Notes: generated by a model not told the origin, from the letters alone. Positions 26,619 to 36,265 are shown, counted from the first letter of the stretch. The stretch: DNA of 64,000 nt from an uncultured Bacilli bacterium (GCA_910578855.1 CAJTRV010000004.1:12498-76497); one strand, 5' to 3'. Program-made: numbers and translations.

Positions 26619-28292
26619 CTATCGTGACATTCCACCAGTAGATGCTTCTACTTGAACAGGAGTGCCATCAGATAAATACCAGTTACCATCAGCACCCATA
26701 ATCAAGTCACTATAATAAACTTCCTCAGTCGTCGTTGTAGTAGTTGCACTATTACTATTTTCATTTGGTTGCGACTGTCCACCATTATTTGGAAGCACAT
26801 TACCACTATCGAAACCTGGATAATAGTTGTCTTGTGTATCTTGATTATTATCTATAACATTATCGTCCTCAGGTGGCGTTATGTTATTTTTAACAGAATT
26901 ATATCCTAACATATAATTAGAATCACTTGATTGTGGTGGCAACCCTGCAAGTGCATCATTTGCCCCACGTTGAACTAATTGTTCAACTGTTTCTTTATTT
27001 GACTGTTGATTGTTTTCATCATGAAAACCGGTATCCACTTCTTGACCTTTATGTTCATTATAATCAGCTACACCTGCATTAATCGTCGTTTTTCCAGTCT
27101 TTGGATCAGTTCGCAAATTTTTATAATCCTCCGCTGTCATCTGACTACCTTTTTGTTTTTTCATTGCTTCTGTATATTCATGTGAATCACTTGCTTGCGA
27201 AGCAATTTCACTAGCATTTTTCTTATTTTCAACTTTTACTTTACTAATTTCAATCGCGATTTCTTTTAAAGATTTACCACCATCAGACTTTGATTCATCA
27301 GTTGCTTTTTCAATTTCAATCATCTCAGTAATATTTTCTAATATTGATGTGAAAGCACTGGAATAACTAGAATGATTTTCTTCAATAAAATCCGTATTTT
27401 CTGTTCTTTCAGCACATGCTTTATCGAGATGATCAATGAAAGTATTTCGAACAGTTTGATTAATATCCTTATAGCTATGAAAATACTGAGCGTAACTTGT
27501 TGCAACGAACATAGCCATTTCACTATAACCAGCTGATCCATTTTGAATTTTATCTAAGGTCTTTACCAATTCATCACGATTTTCATTACTTCGTTCTGTA
27601 TTCAATTTTTGATACAATGCTTGTAACTCATTTAACATCTTCGCATCATATTTTTTCGGAAATATACTAGACCAATCCACTTTGAATTGATTAGTCATCA
27701 ACCCAGTATTCAATGATTGTCTATATTCCTCAAGGTATTTCAACGCATCCGCTCTATTAGATACAAACTCAGAAATATTTAATGATTTAATTCTAGCATC
27801 AGTTTTTGCTTCAAAACCAGCTAATATTGAATAAAATGCTAACTTATCATTAGAAAACCGTCCCTCTTCTAACAATCCATTTTCACCTAATAACTTCTTA
27901 ATACTAATTCCTTGATCAATTAGCGTTTGGTCTGCTAAAGCATTACGGCTCCAATAATCCTCATCAAACAAAACAATATTATTTTTATCTGAACCTGGTT
28001 CTTTATCTTTACTATCATTTCCACAACCAGTCAAGGAAACCGCAATTGCTCCAATTAGTCCCACTGGAACTAGTATTTTTACAAGTACTCCATACTTTTC
28101 TTTAATTTTACTGACAATATTTTCCCGAACACCCTGTTGCTTTTTATAGTCCTTCACAATTTTATTAATTTTAGTTAATGCTCCATTCGAAAAATCATTT
28201 AGTTCAAGTTTCGAAAAGGCTTCCAACACATTTTCCCCGCGATCGAGTGTTCGTTGTAAAGCTGCAATTATGGACATTTCATATGCATTCAT
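26619..28292 (-). CDS. Membrane-anchored extracytoplasmic protein with cytoplasmic N-terminal segment
   Basis: 557 residues, not recognised. The first ~65 residues are helical and soluble, followed by one membrane segment (~70-90) that ends SLTGCG, a lipobox-like sequence far too deep for a normal lipoprotein signal. Then a helical domain (~100-330), a Lys/Glu coiled region and an Asn/Gln/Thr-rich tail with TTTTTT near 525, ending in a compact ADGNWYLSDGTPVQV motif. The N-terminal segment resembles short anti-sigma-factor-type cytoplasmic domains (inference only). Downstream of another single-pass protein by 14 nt; co-transcribed. Confidence 0.6.
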   Translation of the reverse strand: MNAYEMSIIAALQRTLDRGENVLEAFSKLELNDFSNGALTKINKIVKDYKKQQGVRENIVSKIKEKYGVLVKILVPVGLIGAIAVSLTGCGNDSKDKEPGSDKNNIVLFDEDYWSRNALADQTLIDQGISIKKLLGENGLLEEGRFSNDKLAFYSILAGFEAKTDARIKSLNISEFVSNRADALKYLEEYRQSLNTGLMTNQFKVDWSSIFPKKYDAKMLNELQALYQKLNTERSNENRDELVKTLDKIQNGSAGYSEMAMFVATSYAQYFHSYKDINQTVRNTFIDHLDKACAERTENTDFIEENHSSYSSAFTSILENITEMIEIEKATDESKSDGGKSLKEIAIEISKVKVENKKNASEIASQASDSHEYTEAMKKQKGSQMTAEDYKNLRTDPKTGKTTINAGVADYNEHKGQEVDTGFHDENNQQSNKETVEQLVQRGANDALAGLPPQSSDSNYMLGYNSVKNNITPPEDDNVIDNNQDTQDNYYPGFDSGNVLPNNGGQSQPNENSNSATTTTTTEEVYYSDLIMGADGNWYLSDGTPVQVEASTGGMSR

Positions 28293-28306
28293 CTAAACCC
28301 CTCCTT

Positions 28307-29659
28307 CTATTTTTCTTTCTTCTCGCCGGTCCATTCATAACCGTCGTTGATTAAATTTTTATCGTCACACTTGCTCCATTTTTCATCACGCCATCCGCTC
28401 TTAATAGATCGTGTTCGGTAACGATAATACTTTGTATTAACAGGAACTTTGACCGTTCCATAAATTGGTTCGGTTGTTTTTTCGACCCGTTGTGATGTAC
28501 CATAATCTACAATCACCTTAATGGTTGTATAAACAGGTGTTGACTTCGTCTCCCATTTTGTACATACCGTTTGCGTTTTAGTAACTTCGTACTTTTGACA
28601 TGTTTTTTGAGCCCATATCTGATATTCTCCAAAAGAACAATTACCACAATGCTCTGGGACATCTGAAATCCAATACCAATACTCAGTATCACTAAAAGTT
28701 AACTCGTCTCTACTTCCAACCTTTTTTCTAACCCCTGTATCAGTAAATTTTGTATATTTATACTCACCAGTTCCCACTTCCTGAGTTTTCGTTGCTGTAC
28801 ATACTTTTTTCTGTTCAGTACCAATTTGAATTTGTTTATCACCATAAATTGGCTTATTTTTATCTTTATATGTAATGGTCTTGGTGATAATTCGTTCTCC
28901 AATTTTAACCGTCTCATTTTTATAAGTAACTTCGTTTTTCGTTTCAACATCAGTTAAATCATCTTCATACTTTGGTGATGTTGACCAGCTTGACCAGTTA
29001 CCCCAATCAGTATAGGAAGCCTTTACCGTCTTAACATACTTACAAATAAATTCTTTTTGACCTGGTGTTGGCGTTGGTTTTGGTTTATTTGTCGGAGTTG
29101 GTGTCGGTTTTGGTTTACTAGTTGGCGTTGGTGTTTTACTAGGCTTACTGGTTGGTGCTGGAGTTGCCTTTGATGGTAAGATCGCTGGTGTTTTCACATC
29201 CTTTTCATCTTTTTCACAGATGGTCGTCTTACAATAATCATAACATCCCATGTAAACTAATAAATAATTTTCTTGTTCAGTACATTTCAAGTTGACCTTC
29301 ATGATATACTCTTCATCCATCTTCGTAATTTCTACATAAGAAGCCGTATTATCACATGATCTTCCTTTACTATCGGTAAATGGTAACACAATTTTCTTGT
29401 CTAACATTTCACCTAATGTCATCGACACTTTATCCCCAACTTTTTGTGGCAATCGCGGCGTCGTATAATAACTCTTTGCTGAATCTTTCATCATTAAAAT
29501 GTTTTCATTAAAGATTCGATCATATAAAGGTGTTAACGCATCCTTTACAAATTGTTTTGATGGAAATAAATAAATTAAAATAAATACAAACAGTACTACA
29601 AATAAAATCTGTAATACAATATCCTTAATTGAAAAACTATCTTTACGTTCTTGATACAT
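28307..29659 (-). CDS. Single-pass membrane protein with Pro/Thr-rich wall-spanning linker
   Basis: 450 residues, not recognised. N-terminal membrane helix (~13-32), a small extracytoplasmic domain with several cysteines (CDNTASYVEI, CTEQENYLLVYMGCYDYC), a ~45-residue (T/S)P/KP repeat linker near 170-210, then a beta-rich C-terminal region with Trp/Cys pairs (TDWGNWSSWS resembles a thrombospondin-type W..WS motif). GGGGGAG before the ATG at 29659; earlier in-frame codons lie over the promoter. First gene of a two-gene unit with two sigma-A promoters. Likely surface-exposed, function unknown. Confidence 0.65.
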   Translation of the reverse strand: MYQERKDSFSIKDIVLQILFVVLFVFILIYLFPSKQFVKDALTPLYDRIFNENILMMKDSAKSYYTTPRLPQKVGDKVSMTLGEMLDKKIVLPFTDSKGRSCDNTASYVEITKMDEEYIMKVNLKCTEQENYLLVYMGCYDYCKTTICEKDEKDVKTPAILPSKATPAPTSKPSKTPTPTSKPKPTPTPTNKPKPTPTPGQKEFICKYVKTVKASYTDWGNWSSWSTSPKYEDDLTDVETKNEVTYKNETVKIGERIITKTITYKDKNKPIYGDKQIQIGTEQKKVCTATKTQEVGTGEYKYTKFTDTGVRKKVGSRDELTFSDTEYWYWISDVPEHCGNCSFGEYQIWAQKTCQKYEVTKTQTVCTKWETKSTPVYTTIKVIVDYGTSQRVEKTTEPIYGTVKVPVNTKYYRYRTRSIKSGWRDEKWSKCDDKNLINDGYEWTGEKKEK

Positions 29660-29692
29660 AAAAACTCCCCCTCTTCTCAAATTATGTTCGCT

Positions 29693-29721
29693 ATGATAAC
29701 ACAACCGTCTATTCTTGTCAA
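29693..29721 (-). promoter_or_regulatory. Proximal sigma-A promoter (P2) of the membrane-protein operon
   Basis: TTGACA (29721-29716), 17 bp, TATCAT (29698-29693). Confidence 0.75.
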
Positions 29722-29774
29722 GTGCCACACAATTCCAATTTTTTCTTATTTTTCAAACCATCACTTGTTAATAA

Positions 29775-29803
29775 ATTATACCATATTTTAGGCTGTTAGT
29801 CAA
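29775..29803 (-). promoter_or_regulatory. Distal sigma-A promoter (P1) of the membrane-protein operon
   Basis: TTGACT (29803-29798), 17 bp ending in TGG, TATAAT (29780-29775): near-consensus with an extended -10. It overlaps the stop of the Smr gene. Confidence 0.75.
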
Positions 29804-30065
29804 TTTTGATTTGGACAATTGTACAACCATGATTATAGTAAAAACTCTTGTAATCGATTACCATTTTATGACTTCTTAATACTTCGTTGGTCGTGCTTCT
29901 TAAAATTCCATATCCAATTCCATGAATGATAACGATAATTGGTTGTTTTAACGTTCTTTGATCACGAATAAAATCCTGAATGGCTACTCTCGCCGTTTCC
30001 CGATCATAACCATGTAAATCTAGTTTAGGAAAGCGATCAATAAAAATAACATCATTTAAATTCAT
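29796..30065 (-). CDS. Smr (MutS2 C-terminal-like) domain protein
   Basis: 89 residues made of one Smr domain: LDLHGYDRETARVAIQDF and HGIGYGILR (the HGxGxGxLR nuclease loop). Stand-alone Smr proteins are small endonucleases or nucleic-acid binders, and some act on stalled-ribosome mRNA. The ATG at 30065 sits inside the end of the PfkB gene (14-nt overlap), with GCGGAAG upstream; coupling is likely. An in-frame extension upstream lies wholly within the kinase gene and is rejected. Confidence 0.82.
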   Translation of the reverse strand: MNLNDVIFIDRFPKLDLHGYDRETARVAIQDFIRDQRTLKQPIIVIIHGIGYGILRSTTNEVLRSHKMVIDYKSFYYNHGCTIVQIKID

Positions 30066-30951
30066 AAAAATACTTCCGCATTTCTTCTTTTTCGGGCATC
30101 GAAGGCTTACTGCCAATGCGGGTTGCCGAAATGGCCCCAGCTAAATTACCGATTCTGAGGCAATCTTCAAACGGATAATGTTTGGCAATCGCATAAGTAA
30201 ATGCCCCATGAAAAATATCACCTGCTCCAGTTGTATCTTTGGCCTCAACCGTAATAGATGGCATGATTTTGATCATTCCGTCATATTCATAAAGACAACC
30301 ATGTGCTTCTAAAGTAATAACAATATTGGTTTGAAATCGTTGTTGTAAATAACGGAGATTATCAATTAACGTTTGATGATTTTCGTAATCAATAGTAATC
30401 CCACTTACTTGCTCAGCAAAATCATGAGAACAAACAACATAGTCAACCAACGAACATAATTCCTGAATCTCAGGAGTGGACCTACCCGCATCGATAATTC
30501 CAATTGCCTTCGGATACTGCTTTAACACCATCTTCGCATAGGCATATTCCTGACCATCAATTAAAATAATATCAGGTTCCACAGGATAACACGGTGCCTG
30601 GTATTCTAACTGATCAGAGCGATATGTCAAAATTGTCCGTGACCCTGTTTCCGTATTGACAATTACCGTTGATGATGTTGTCGCCCCTGTCTCACTAAAC
30701 GCTAAATAATCCGTATTGACATGGGCTTCCGTTAATTCCTGCTTAATCTTCTCTCCAAAACGGTCTTTTCCAACCACCCCAGCAAAGGCGACATCTAAGC
30801 CCCATTTTCCTAGTAAATAGGCAGCATTACATGCCGGACCACCGCCACATTCAATTTGCTGTTTCACTCTATTTTTGGTATTTTCCTTAGGATAACCATC
30901 AACGGGAATGGTCGTATCATAGGCAGCATGTCCAATTGCTAAAATTTTCAT
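30052..30951 (-). CDS. PfkB-family carbohydrate kinase
   Basis: 299 residues. Phosphorylates a sugar or nucleoside at a primary or ring hydroxyl with ATP. Motif 1 GGGPACNAAYLLGKWG (~36-51) and motif 2 DTTGAGDIFHGAF (~238-250, catalytic Asp and anion hole) are both intact. Ribokinase-like rather than fructokinase-specific; substrate not resolvable. Followed by the overlapping Smr gene. Confidence 0.88.
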   Translation of the reverse strand: MKILAIGHAAYDTTIPVDGYPKENTKNRVKQQIECGGGPACNAAYLLGKWGLDVAFAGVVGKDRFGEKIKQELTEAHVNTDYLAFSETGATTSSTVIVNTETGSRTILTYRSDQLEYQAPCYPVEPDIILIDGQEYAYAKMVLKQYPKAIGIIDAGRSTPEIQELCSLVDYVVCSHDFAEQVSGITIDYENHQTLIDNLRYLQQRFQTNIVITLEAHGCLYEYDGMIKIMPSITVEAKDTTGAGDIFHGAFTYAIAKHYPFEDCLRIGNLAGAISATRIGSKPSMPEKEEMRKYFYEFK

Positions 30952-31026
30952 TGATCCACCTCATCTTGTGTATCGTACTATTTACGATCTACTATTATTA
31001 TTCTACCACAAAACTAATTATTACAG

Positions 31027-31056
31027 AAAAAAAGTGATCAAAATCATCACTTTTTT
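31027..31056 (-). terminator. ppdK terminator
   Basis: AAAAAAGTGAT/ATCACTTTTTT hairpin just after the ppdK stop, able to act in both directions. Confidence 0.8.
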
Positions 31057-31062
31057 ACAACT

Positions 31063-33690
31063 TTACATCATTTCTTTTACTTTGGCCTGTGCTGCCGCTA
31101 AACGAGCAACCGGAACACGGAATGGACTACAAGACACATATGTAAGGCCAATGTTATGGCAGAACTCGACGGTTGCTGGTTCTCCACCATGCTCTCCACA
31201 GATTCCCATTTTCATATTTGGTCTTGTTTCACGACCTTTTTCCACAGCCATTTTCACAAGCACTCCCACACCTGTTTGATCTAATTTAGCAAATGGATCA
31301 GCCTCGAAAATTCCTTTGGCATAATAATCTTCTAAGAATTTACCAGCATCATCACGACTAAATCCATATGTTAGTTGTGTTAAATCATTGGTTCCAAAAC
31401 TAAAGAACTCAGCCTGTTCGGCAATCTTATCAGCTAAAAGCGCTGCTCTTGGAATCTCGATCATCGTTCCAACACTATAACGAAGTTTTACACCAGATTC
31501 AGCAATAATTGCATCGGCTGTTTTAGTGACAATATCTTTTACAAATTGCAATTCCTTTTCATCACCAATCAATGGGATCATAATCTCAGGTTCAACATTC
31601 ATACCATCTTTATTAACATTGATGGCCGCTTCAATCACCGCTTGTGTCTGCATTCTTGCAATTTCTGGATATGTTACAGCAAGCCTGCAACCACGATGTC
31701 CCATCATCGGATTAAATTCTTTTAATGATTCAACCCGCACCTTTAATGCTTCAAAAGTCATCCCAAGACTTTCAGCAAGTGGTTTTATCTCTTCATCTGT
31801 ATGAGGCAAGAATTCGTGAAGTGGTGGGTCTAAGTAACGAATGGTAACACTATATCCATCCATTGCTCTAAATAAGCCTTCGAAATCGTCACGTTGATAA
31901 GGAAGAATTTTTTCTAAGGCTTCTTCACGTGCTTCTACTGTTTCTGCGGTAATCATTCGGCGGAAATTAAAAATTCGCTCTTCTTCAAAAAACATATGCT
32001 CCGTTCGACAAAGTCCAATTCCCTCAGCACCATATTTACGAGCATTGATCGCATCTTTTGGGGTATCCGCATTCGTTCTGACCTTTAATGTACGAATATC
32101 ATCAGCCCAAGCCATAAACACTTCGAAATCCCCAACAATTTCTGGATCAACAGTTTCAATCTTTTCCCCATAAACATTACCAGTAGTTCCATCTAAACTA
32201 AACCAATCACCCTCATGGTACTCATGACCATCTTTGGTTCTAACAATTTTAGCTGTTTCATCGATTTGTAATTCACCACAGCCACATACACAGCAAGTTC
32301 CCATTCCTCGGGCAACCACAGCAGCATGACTGGTCATTCCCCCACGCGTTGTCAAAATACCATGGGCGAGGTTCATCCCTTCGATGTCTTCCGGTGATGT
32401 TTCTAATCGAACAAGAAGAATATCTTCAATCCCTTCTTTATGTGCCTTAATTACATCAGGAGCTGTAAAATAAATATGTCCCGTAGCTGCTCCAGGAGAA
32501 GCTGCAAGTCCTTTGGCAATGACCGCCCCATTCTTCAACGATTCACTATCAAAATTAGGATGAAGCAATTGATCTAATTGCTTTGGTTCTACTTTTAACA
32601 AAGCCTCTTCTTTGGTACACATTCCTTCATTGACTAAGTCAACCGCAATTTTTAATGCTGCTGGCGCTGTTCGTTTCCCATTTCGAGTTTGTAGCATAAA
32701 TAGTTTTCCATCTTCAATCGTAAACTCCATATCTTGCATATCACGATAATGATTTTCTAAAATACCACAGATTTTTACAAATTCGTTATAACAATCAGGC
32801 ATAACCTCTTTTAACGTATCAATTGATTGTGGTGTTCGAATTCCGGCAACCACATCTTCTCCTTGGGCATTCATGAGGTATTCTCCGTATAACTTCTTTT
32901 CACCTGTCGCTGGATTACGTGTAAAAGCTACTCCGGTTCCTGAGGTTTCCCCACGGTTACCATAAACCATCTCTTGGACGTTAACAGCTGTTCCCCAACT
33001 TCCTGGGATATCATTTAAACGGCGATAAGTAATTGCCCGGTCATTGTTCCAACTACGGAATACTGCTTTGACCGATTCTAATAGTTGTACCTTAGGATCT
33101 TGAGGAAAATCAGTTCCTGCATGATTGCGATATTCATTTTTATAGATTTCCACCACTTCTATTAAATCTTCAGCAGTTAAATCAGTATCAAACTCAACTC
33201 CCTTAGCTTCCTTGATACGATCAAACTGATGTTCAAATGAACTTTTAGGAAATCCCATCACCACATCAGCAAACATCTGGATAAAACGACGATAACTATC
33301 ATAAACAAACCGGGGATTATTGGTGATTTCGATAAATCCTTTGGCAACTTCATCATTTAGTCCCAAGTTGAGAACCGTATCCATCATTCCTGGCATACTC
33401 GTTCTTGCCCCACTACGAACTGATACCAATAATGGATTCTTAGGATCGCCCATTTTCTTACCCGTCATCACTTCGAGCGCCGAAAGCTGTTCAAAGATTT
33501 CCTTTTCAACTTCCTCGCTAATTCGTTTCCCATCTTCATAGTACTTGGTACAAGCTTCGGTCGTAACAGTAAATCCTTGAGGAACTGGTAGTCCTAATCC
33601 CGTCATTTCTGCAAGATTGGCGCCTTTTCCTCCTAACAAATTCTTCATTTCTTTATTTCCCTCTTTAAAGAGGTAAACGTACTTTGTCAT
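31063..33690 (-). CDS. ppdK: Pyruvate, phosphate dikinase
   Basis: Interconverts pyruvate + ATP + Pi and PEP + AMP + PPi; in anaerobes it runs with a PPi economy in glycolysis or gluconeogenesis. 875 residues, full length. N-terminal ATP-grasp domain (GGKGANLAEMTGLGLPVP; QTRNGKRTAPAA), central phosphohistidine domain with GGMTSHAAVVARGMG (His455), and C-terminal PEP/pyruvate barrel with GLCRTEHMFF and GICGEHGGEP. GGAGGAAG before the ATG. Monocistronic. Confidence 0.97.
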   Translation of the reverse strand: MTKYVYLFKEGNKEMKNLLGGKGANLAEMTGLGLPVPQGFTVTTEACTKYYEDGKRISEEVEKEIFEQLSALEVMTGKKMGDPKNPLLVSVRSGARTSMPGMMDTVLNLGLNDEVAKGFIEITNNPRFVYDSYRRFIQMFADVVMGFPKSSFEHQFDRIKEAKGVEFDTDLTAEDLIEVVEIYKNEYRNHAGTDFPQDPKVQLLESVKAVFRSWNNDRAITYRRLNDIPGSWGTAVNVQEMVYGNRGETSGTGVAFTRNPATGEKKLYGEYLMNAQGEDVVAGIRTPQSIDTLKEVMPDCYNEFVKICGILENHYRDMQDMEFTIEDGKLFMLQTRNGKRTAPAALKIAVDLVNEGMCTKEEALLKVEPKQLDQLLHPNFDSESLKNGAVIAKGLAASPGAATGHIYFTAPDVIKAHKEGIEDILLVRLETSPEDIEGMNLAHGILTTRGGMTSHAAVVARGMGTCCVCGCGELQIDETAKIVRTKDGHEYHEGDWFSLDGTTGNVYGEKIETVDPEIVGDFEVFMAWADDIRTLKVRTNADTPKDAINARKYGAEGIGLCRTEHMFFEEERIFNFRRMITAETVEAREEALEKILPYQRDDFEGLFRAMDGYSVTIRYLDPPLHEFLPHTDEEIKPLAESLGMTFEALKVRVESLKEFNPMMGHRGCRLAVTYPEIARMQTQAVIEAAINVNKDGMNVEPEIMIPLIGDEKELQFVKDIVTKTADAIIAESGVKLRYSVGTMIEIPRAALLADKIAEQAEFFSFGTNDLTQLTYGFSRDDAGKFLEDYYAKGIFEADPFAKLDQTGVGVLVKMAVEKGRETRPNMKMGICGEHGGEPATVEFCHNIGLTYVSCSPFRVPVARLAAAQAKVKEMM

Positions 33691-33775
33691 AACTCTTCCT
33701 CCTTTATGTTATACATCCACATTATAACACATTTTATTTTGTTTGTAACAAAGTATGTAAAAACACAATGATTCG

Positions 33776-33806
33776 ACAAAAAAAGAATGTCACTTGACAA
33801 TCATTC
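33776..33806 (-). terminator. Terminator after the Xer recombinase gene
   Basis: GAATGTCA/TGACA..CATTC imperfect hairpin overlapping the stop codon, with seven T following on the minus strand. Confidence 0.6.
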
Positions 33807-34701
33807 ACTTCTCATGGGCCCGGGGATGGGTGTGGAGATAAACACTTCGAAGTCGTTCATTCGAAACATGGGTATAAATTTGGGTTGTACTTAAGTTTTC
33901 ATGTCCCAATAATTCTTGAACACTCTTTAAATCCGCCCCATTATTTAAAAGATGGGTGGCAAAGGTATGGCGCAGCGTATGGGGAGAAACATGGAGTTTT
34001 AATCCACTTTGCTTCAATAGTTTATTTATGATATAACGAACTCCGGCAGTCGATAATTGATTCCCATCTTTATTTAAAAATAAATATGATGTCGGTTTCT
34101 GGTGAAGCAACTTCTTTCGACCATCTTGCAAGTATAATTCTAATAATTTAGCACATTGACGACCATATAATACATAGCGTTCCTTGTTTCCTTTTCCGCA
34201 AATTTTAATATTCCGCTCAGTGTATTTAATGTGTTTTAACTGAATAGAAACCAGCTCACTAACCCGAATGCCGCTAGCATACAGTAATTCCAAAATTAAG
34301 GCATCACGCTGCCCAAATGGATCTTTCAAATCAGGAAGTCCTAAAATTGTCTCAATTTCTGTATCATTGAGATAATTTGGTAACTTTTTATCCTGTTTTG
34401 GATTACTAATCAAAGTCATAGGGTTAACCGTAATCTGCTCTTCCTGAAGCAAATACTTAAAAAAAGAGCGTAGTGTACTAATATGTCTTGCAATCGTCTT
34501 TTTAGCATATTGTTTTTCATACATCATTTTTAGAAAAGAACGAATATCTTGATATGTCACTTGTGAAAACGAATGCATCTTCTGCTGCCTCAAAAATTCA
34601 CTAAAATGACATAAATCTTCTTCGTAACTCAAAATGGTATCATCCGCATACTGTTTTTCAAATGTCAAATAATCTAAAAAAGCTTGTTTGTTTCTATCCA
34701 T
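33805..34701 (-). CDS. xerC: Tyrosine recombinase XerC/XerD
   Basis: Chromosome-dimer resolution recombinase acting at dif. 298 residues. N-terminal SAM-like core-binding domain (~1-90), catalytic domain with Arg146 (ASGIRVSEL), Lys170, HTLRH (241-245), His267 (LLGHENLSTTQ) and nucleophile Tyr276; ends HTHPRA as Xer proteins do. It does not adjoin any integrative element boundary here, so it is taken as housekeeping; XerC versus XerD is uncertain. Confidence 0.85.
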   Translation of the reverse strand: MDRNKQAFLDYLTFEKQYADDTILSYEEDLCHFSEFLRQQKMHSFSQVTYQDIRSFLKMMYEKQYAKKTIARHISTLRSFFKYLLQEEQITVNPMTLISNPKQDKKLPNYLNDTEIETILGLPDLKDPFGQRDALILELLYASGIRVSELVSIQLKHIKYTERNIKICGKGNKERYVLYGRQCAKLLELYLQDGRKKLLHQKPTSYLFLNKDGNQLSTAGVRYIINKLLKQSGLKLHVSPHTLRHTFATHLLNNGADLKSVQELLGHENLSTTQIYTHVSNERLRSVYLHTHPRAHEK

Positions 34702-34747
34702 ACTATCATCTCTATTTTTAGCATAACAAATTTTAAAAGAAAGAGCA

Positions 34748-34772
34748 AATAAAAATGACTATGAAAGTCATT
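34748..34772 (-). terminator. Terminator after the 328-residue hypothetical gene
   Basis: AATGACT/AGTCATT stem overlapping the stop codon, followed by TTTATTT on the minus strand. Confidence 0.65.
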
Positions 34773-35758
34773 TAACGTCTTATTGTGCATCCATTATAAT
34801 TATCTTGGGGACGATAGTATCCAGGTTGAGTCAAACGATCGATAAGATCAAAAATCTCACCCGCAAGGTCAGCACGTTCTTGGCGTAAAACATCAAATTG
34901 CATCATCATCTCCAGCATTGCTTTTACCCTATCATAATCATTTCGTCTACGAAAAGGAATCTTTGAAAGATCAACCGTTCCATTAATAATTGATTGATAA
35001 AATTTCCAAACCACTTCATTTCCTTGATAACGAAGAGAATCAATATAACTCAAATTTTCACTTCCGAAAGAAGCGGCCGTTATTTCATCAGGCTTTTCGC
35101 AATGATAAAGCCACCAATCGCGTTGTGTTACTTTTTGTTCCTTTAATTCCTTAAAATAATGACTTGCAGCTATATAGGTTCCGCGTAATACAGGATAAGA
35201 ACTCATCAACTGAAAGACATTATAAATTGAGACGTGATTCCCATTATAGTGTTGTAATGCCTGTTTCATCTTAGTTCCAATATAAGGACCTTCCATCAAA
35301 TGATTCCGGTAAGCTGCTTGATCGATATCATTCATAAATTGTTCTTTATAATGCAAAAACGAATCAGCAAGCATAGGGATTGTTTCATTCTTCGAATCCA
35401 TACTTTCGAGAATTTCTTCCATCATATAATCATGATAAAGTGGCTCGATATCGATTCGTTGCTTCTGTTTCTTTTTAAATAATTCAATCCGTACAAAAGC
35501 TTTGTACTGATCTTCAAATGGATCATATGATGTAAAATACTGATCAATAAAGTGTTCCATGCAATCGTACTTTAACAATTCACGATCAATATCACTAAGC
35601 CGATTCCCAATCTCTTCAGGACAAAATGTATAGATATGATCAAAACGGGTATAATGATTGATCGTTAAATGAAATAAACTAGGATCTTTTGGCTTTATTT
35701 GATCTCCCATAGTTTCAACGATAAGAAAATACTGATTATTTCGTTTTCTTACTTTCAT
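34772..35758 (-). CDS. Hypothetical protein, helical, core genome
   Basis: Not recognised. 328 residues from the ATG at 35758, chosen because a consensus promoter overlaps the longer reading frame and GTGAGG lies seven bases upstream. No signal peptide or membrane helix. Seen: acidic/aromatic N-terminal domain (YNHYTRF-like spacing, FCPEEIG), a KKKQKQ basic patch near 110 and a C-terminal helical bundle. The predicted transcript starts almost at the ribosome binding site, giving a very short leader. Confidence 0.6.
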   Translation of the reverse strand: MKVRKRNNQYFLIVETMGDQIKPKDPSLFHLTINHYTRFDHIYTFCPEEIGNRLSDIDRELLKYDCMEHFIDQYFTSYDPFEDQYKAFVRIELFKKKQKQRIDIEPLYHDYMMEEILESMDSKNETIPMLADSFLHYKEQFMNDIDQAAYRNHLMEGPYIGTKMKQALQHYNGNHVSIYNVFQLMSSYPVLRGTYIAASHYFKELKEQKVTQRDWWLYHCEKPDEITAASFGSENLSYIDSLRYQGNEVVWKFYQSIINGTVDLSKIPFRRRNDYDRVKAMLEMMMQFDVLRQERADLAGEIFDLIDRLTQPGYYRPQDNYNGCTIRR

Positions 35759-35777
35759 ACTATCCCTCACTTCTTTC

Positions 35778-35806
35778 ATTATATCCAATCTTGGGCCAAA
35801 CGTCAA
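35778..35806 (-). promoter_or_regulatory. Sigma-A promoter for the 328-residue gene
   Basis: TTGACG (35806-35801), exactly 17 bp, TATAAT (35783-35778). Confidence 0.8.
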
Positions 35807-35829
35807 TTGCATCTTTATCCTTTTTCCTA

Positions 35830-35856
35830 CAAAAAAAGGGAAAGCTTATTTCCCTT
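35830..35856 (-). terminator. Terminator of the lipoprotein-DUF948-YtxH operon
   Basis: AAGGGAAA/TTTCCCTT stem with seven T following on the minus strand. Confidence 0.8.
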
Positions 35857-36265
35857 CGCTTTCCAAACGTGTTAACACTTCTTTGGTCGTTGTAATCGCT
35901 TTTTCCCGAATTGAGTTTGCTGTTTTTTCTAACACTGGTGTCCCTTTTTCTACCGTATATTCAACCAATTCTTCCACAGCATCTTGAATTTGTTTTGCTT
36001 TTTTCTTGGCAATCTTAAGAACTTTCTCTTTGTCTAAGTCTTCTAGTTCTTCTTTGATCTCATACAACTTTTCTTCAAACTCTACTTTTACTTCTTCAAC
36101 ATCAATATCTTTAATTTTAAGAATCATATCATCGATCGCTTTTTTTAAATCTTCTCTTGTTTCACTTCCTTTTTTCGGTGCGAACAAAATTCCAAGTCCA
36201 GCCCCAAGTGCTGCTCCAGCTAAAAATTTTCCAAAACCACTATGCTTTTTACTCTTTTTACTCAT
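35846..36265 (-). CDS. YtxH-domain protein
   Basis: 139 residues. Short hydrophobic glycine-rich segment FGKFLAGAALGAGLGILFAP (~11-30) followed by KKGSETREDLKK, the YtxH signature, then a long charged coiled coil (~45-130). Associated in Bacillus with general stress and membrane-associated functions. It overlaps the DUF948 gene by 8 nt, so the pair is translationally coupled, as with B. subtilis ytxG-ytxH. Confidence 0.85.
   Translation of the reverse strand: MSKKSKKHSGFGKFLAGAALGAGLGILFAPKKGSETREDLKKAIDDMILKIKDIDVEEVKVEFEEKLYEIKEELEDLDKEKVLKIAKKKAKQIQDAVEELVEYTVEKGTPVLEKTANSIREKAITTTKEVLTRLESEGK

Noticed and set aside
31063..33690. Long opposite-strand frames within ppdK, nifJ, the PBPs and others as extra genes
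   Set aside because: They lack ribosome binding sites and family motifs and sit wholly inside strongly supported genes.
33805..34701. Xer-type recombinase as the enzyme moving the rbgA modules
   Set aside because: It is 14 kb away, has housekeeping features (HPRA end, own terminator) and no nearby attachment repeat. Action in trans cannot be excluded.
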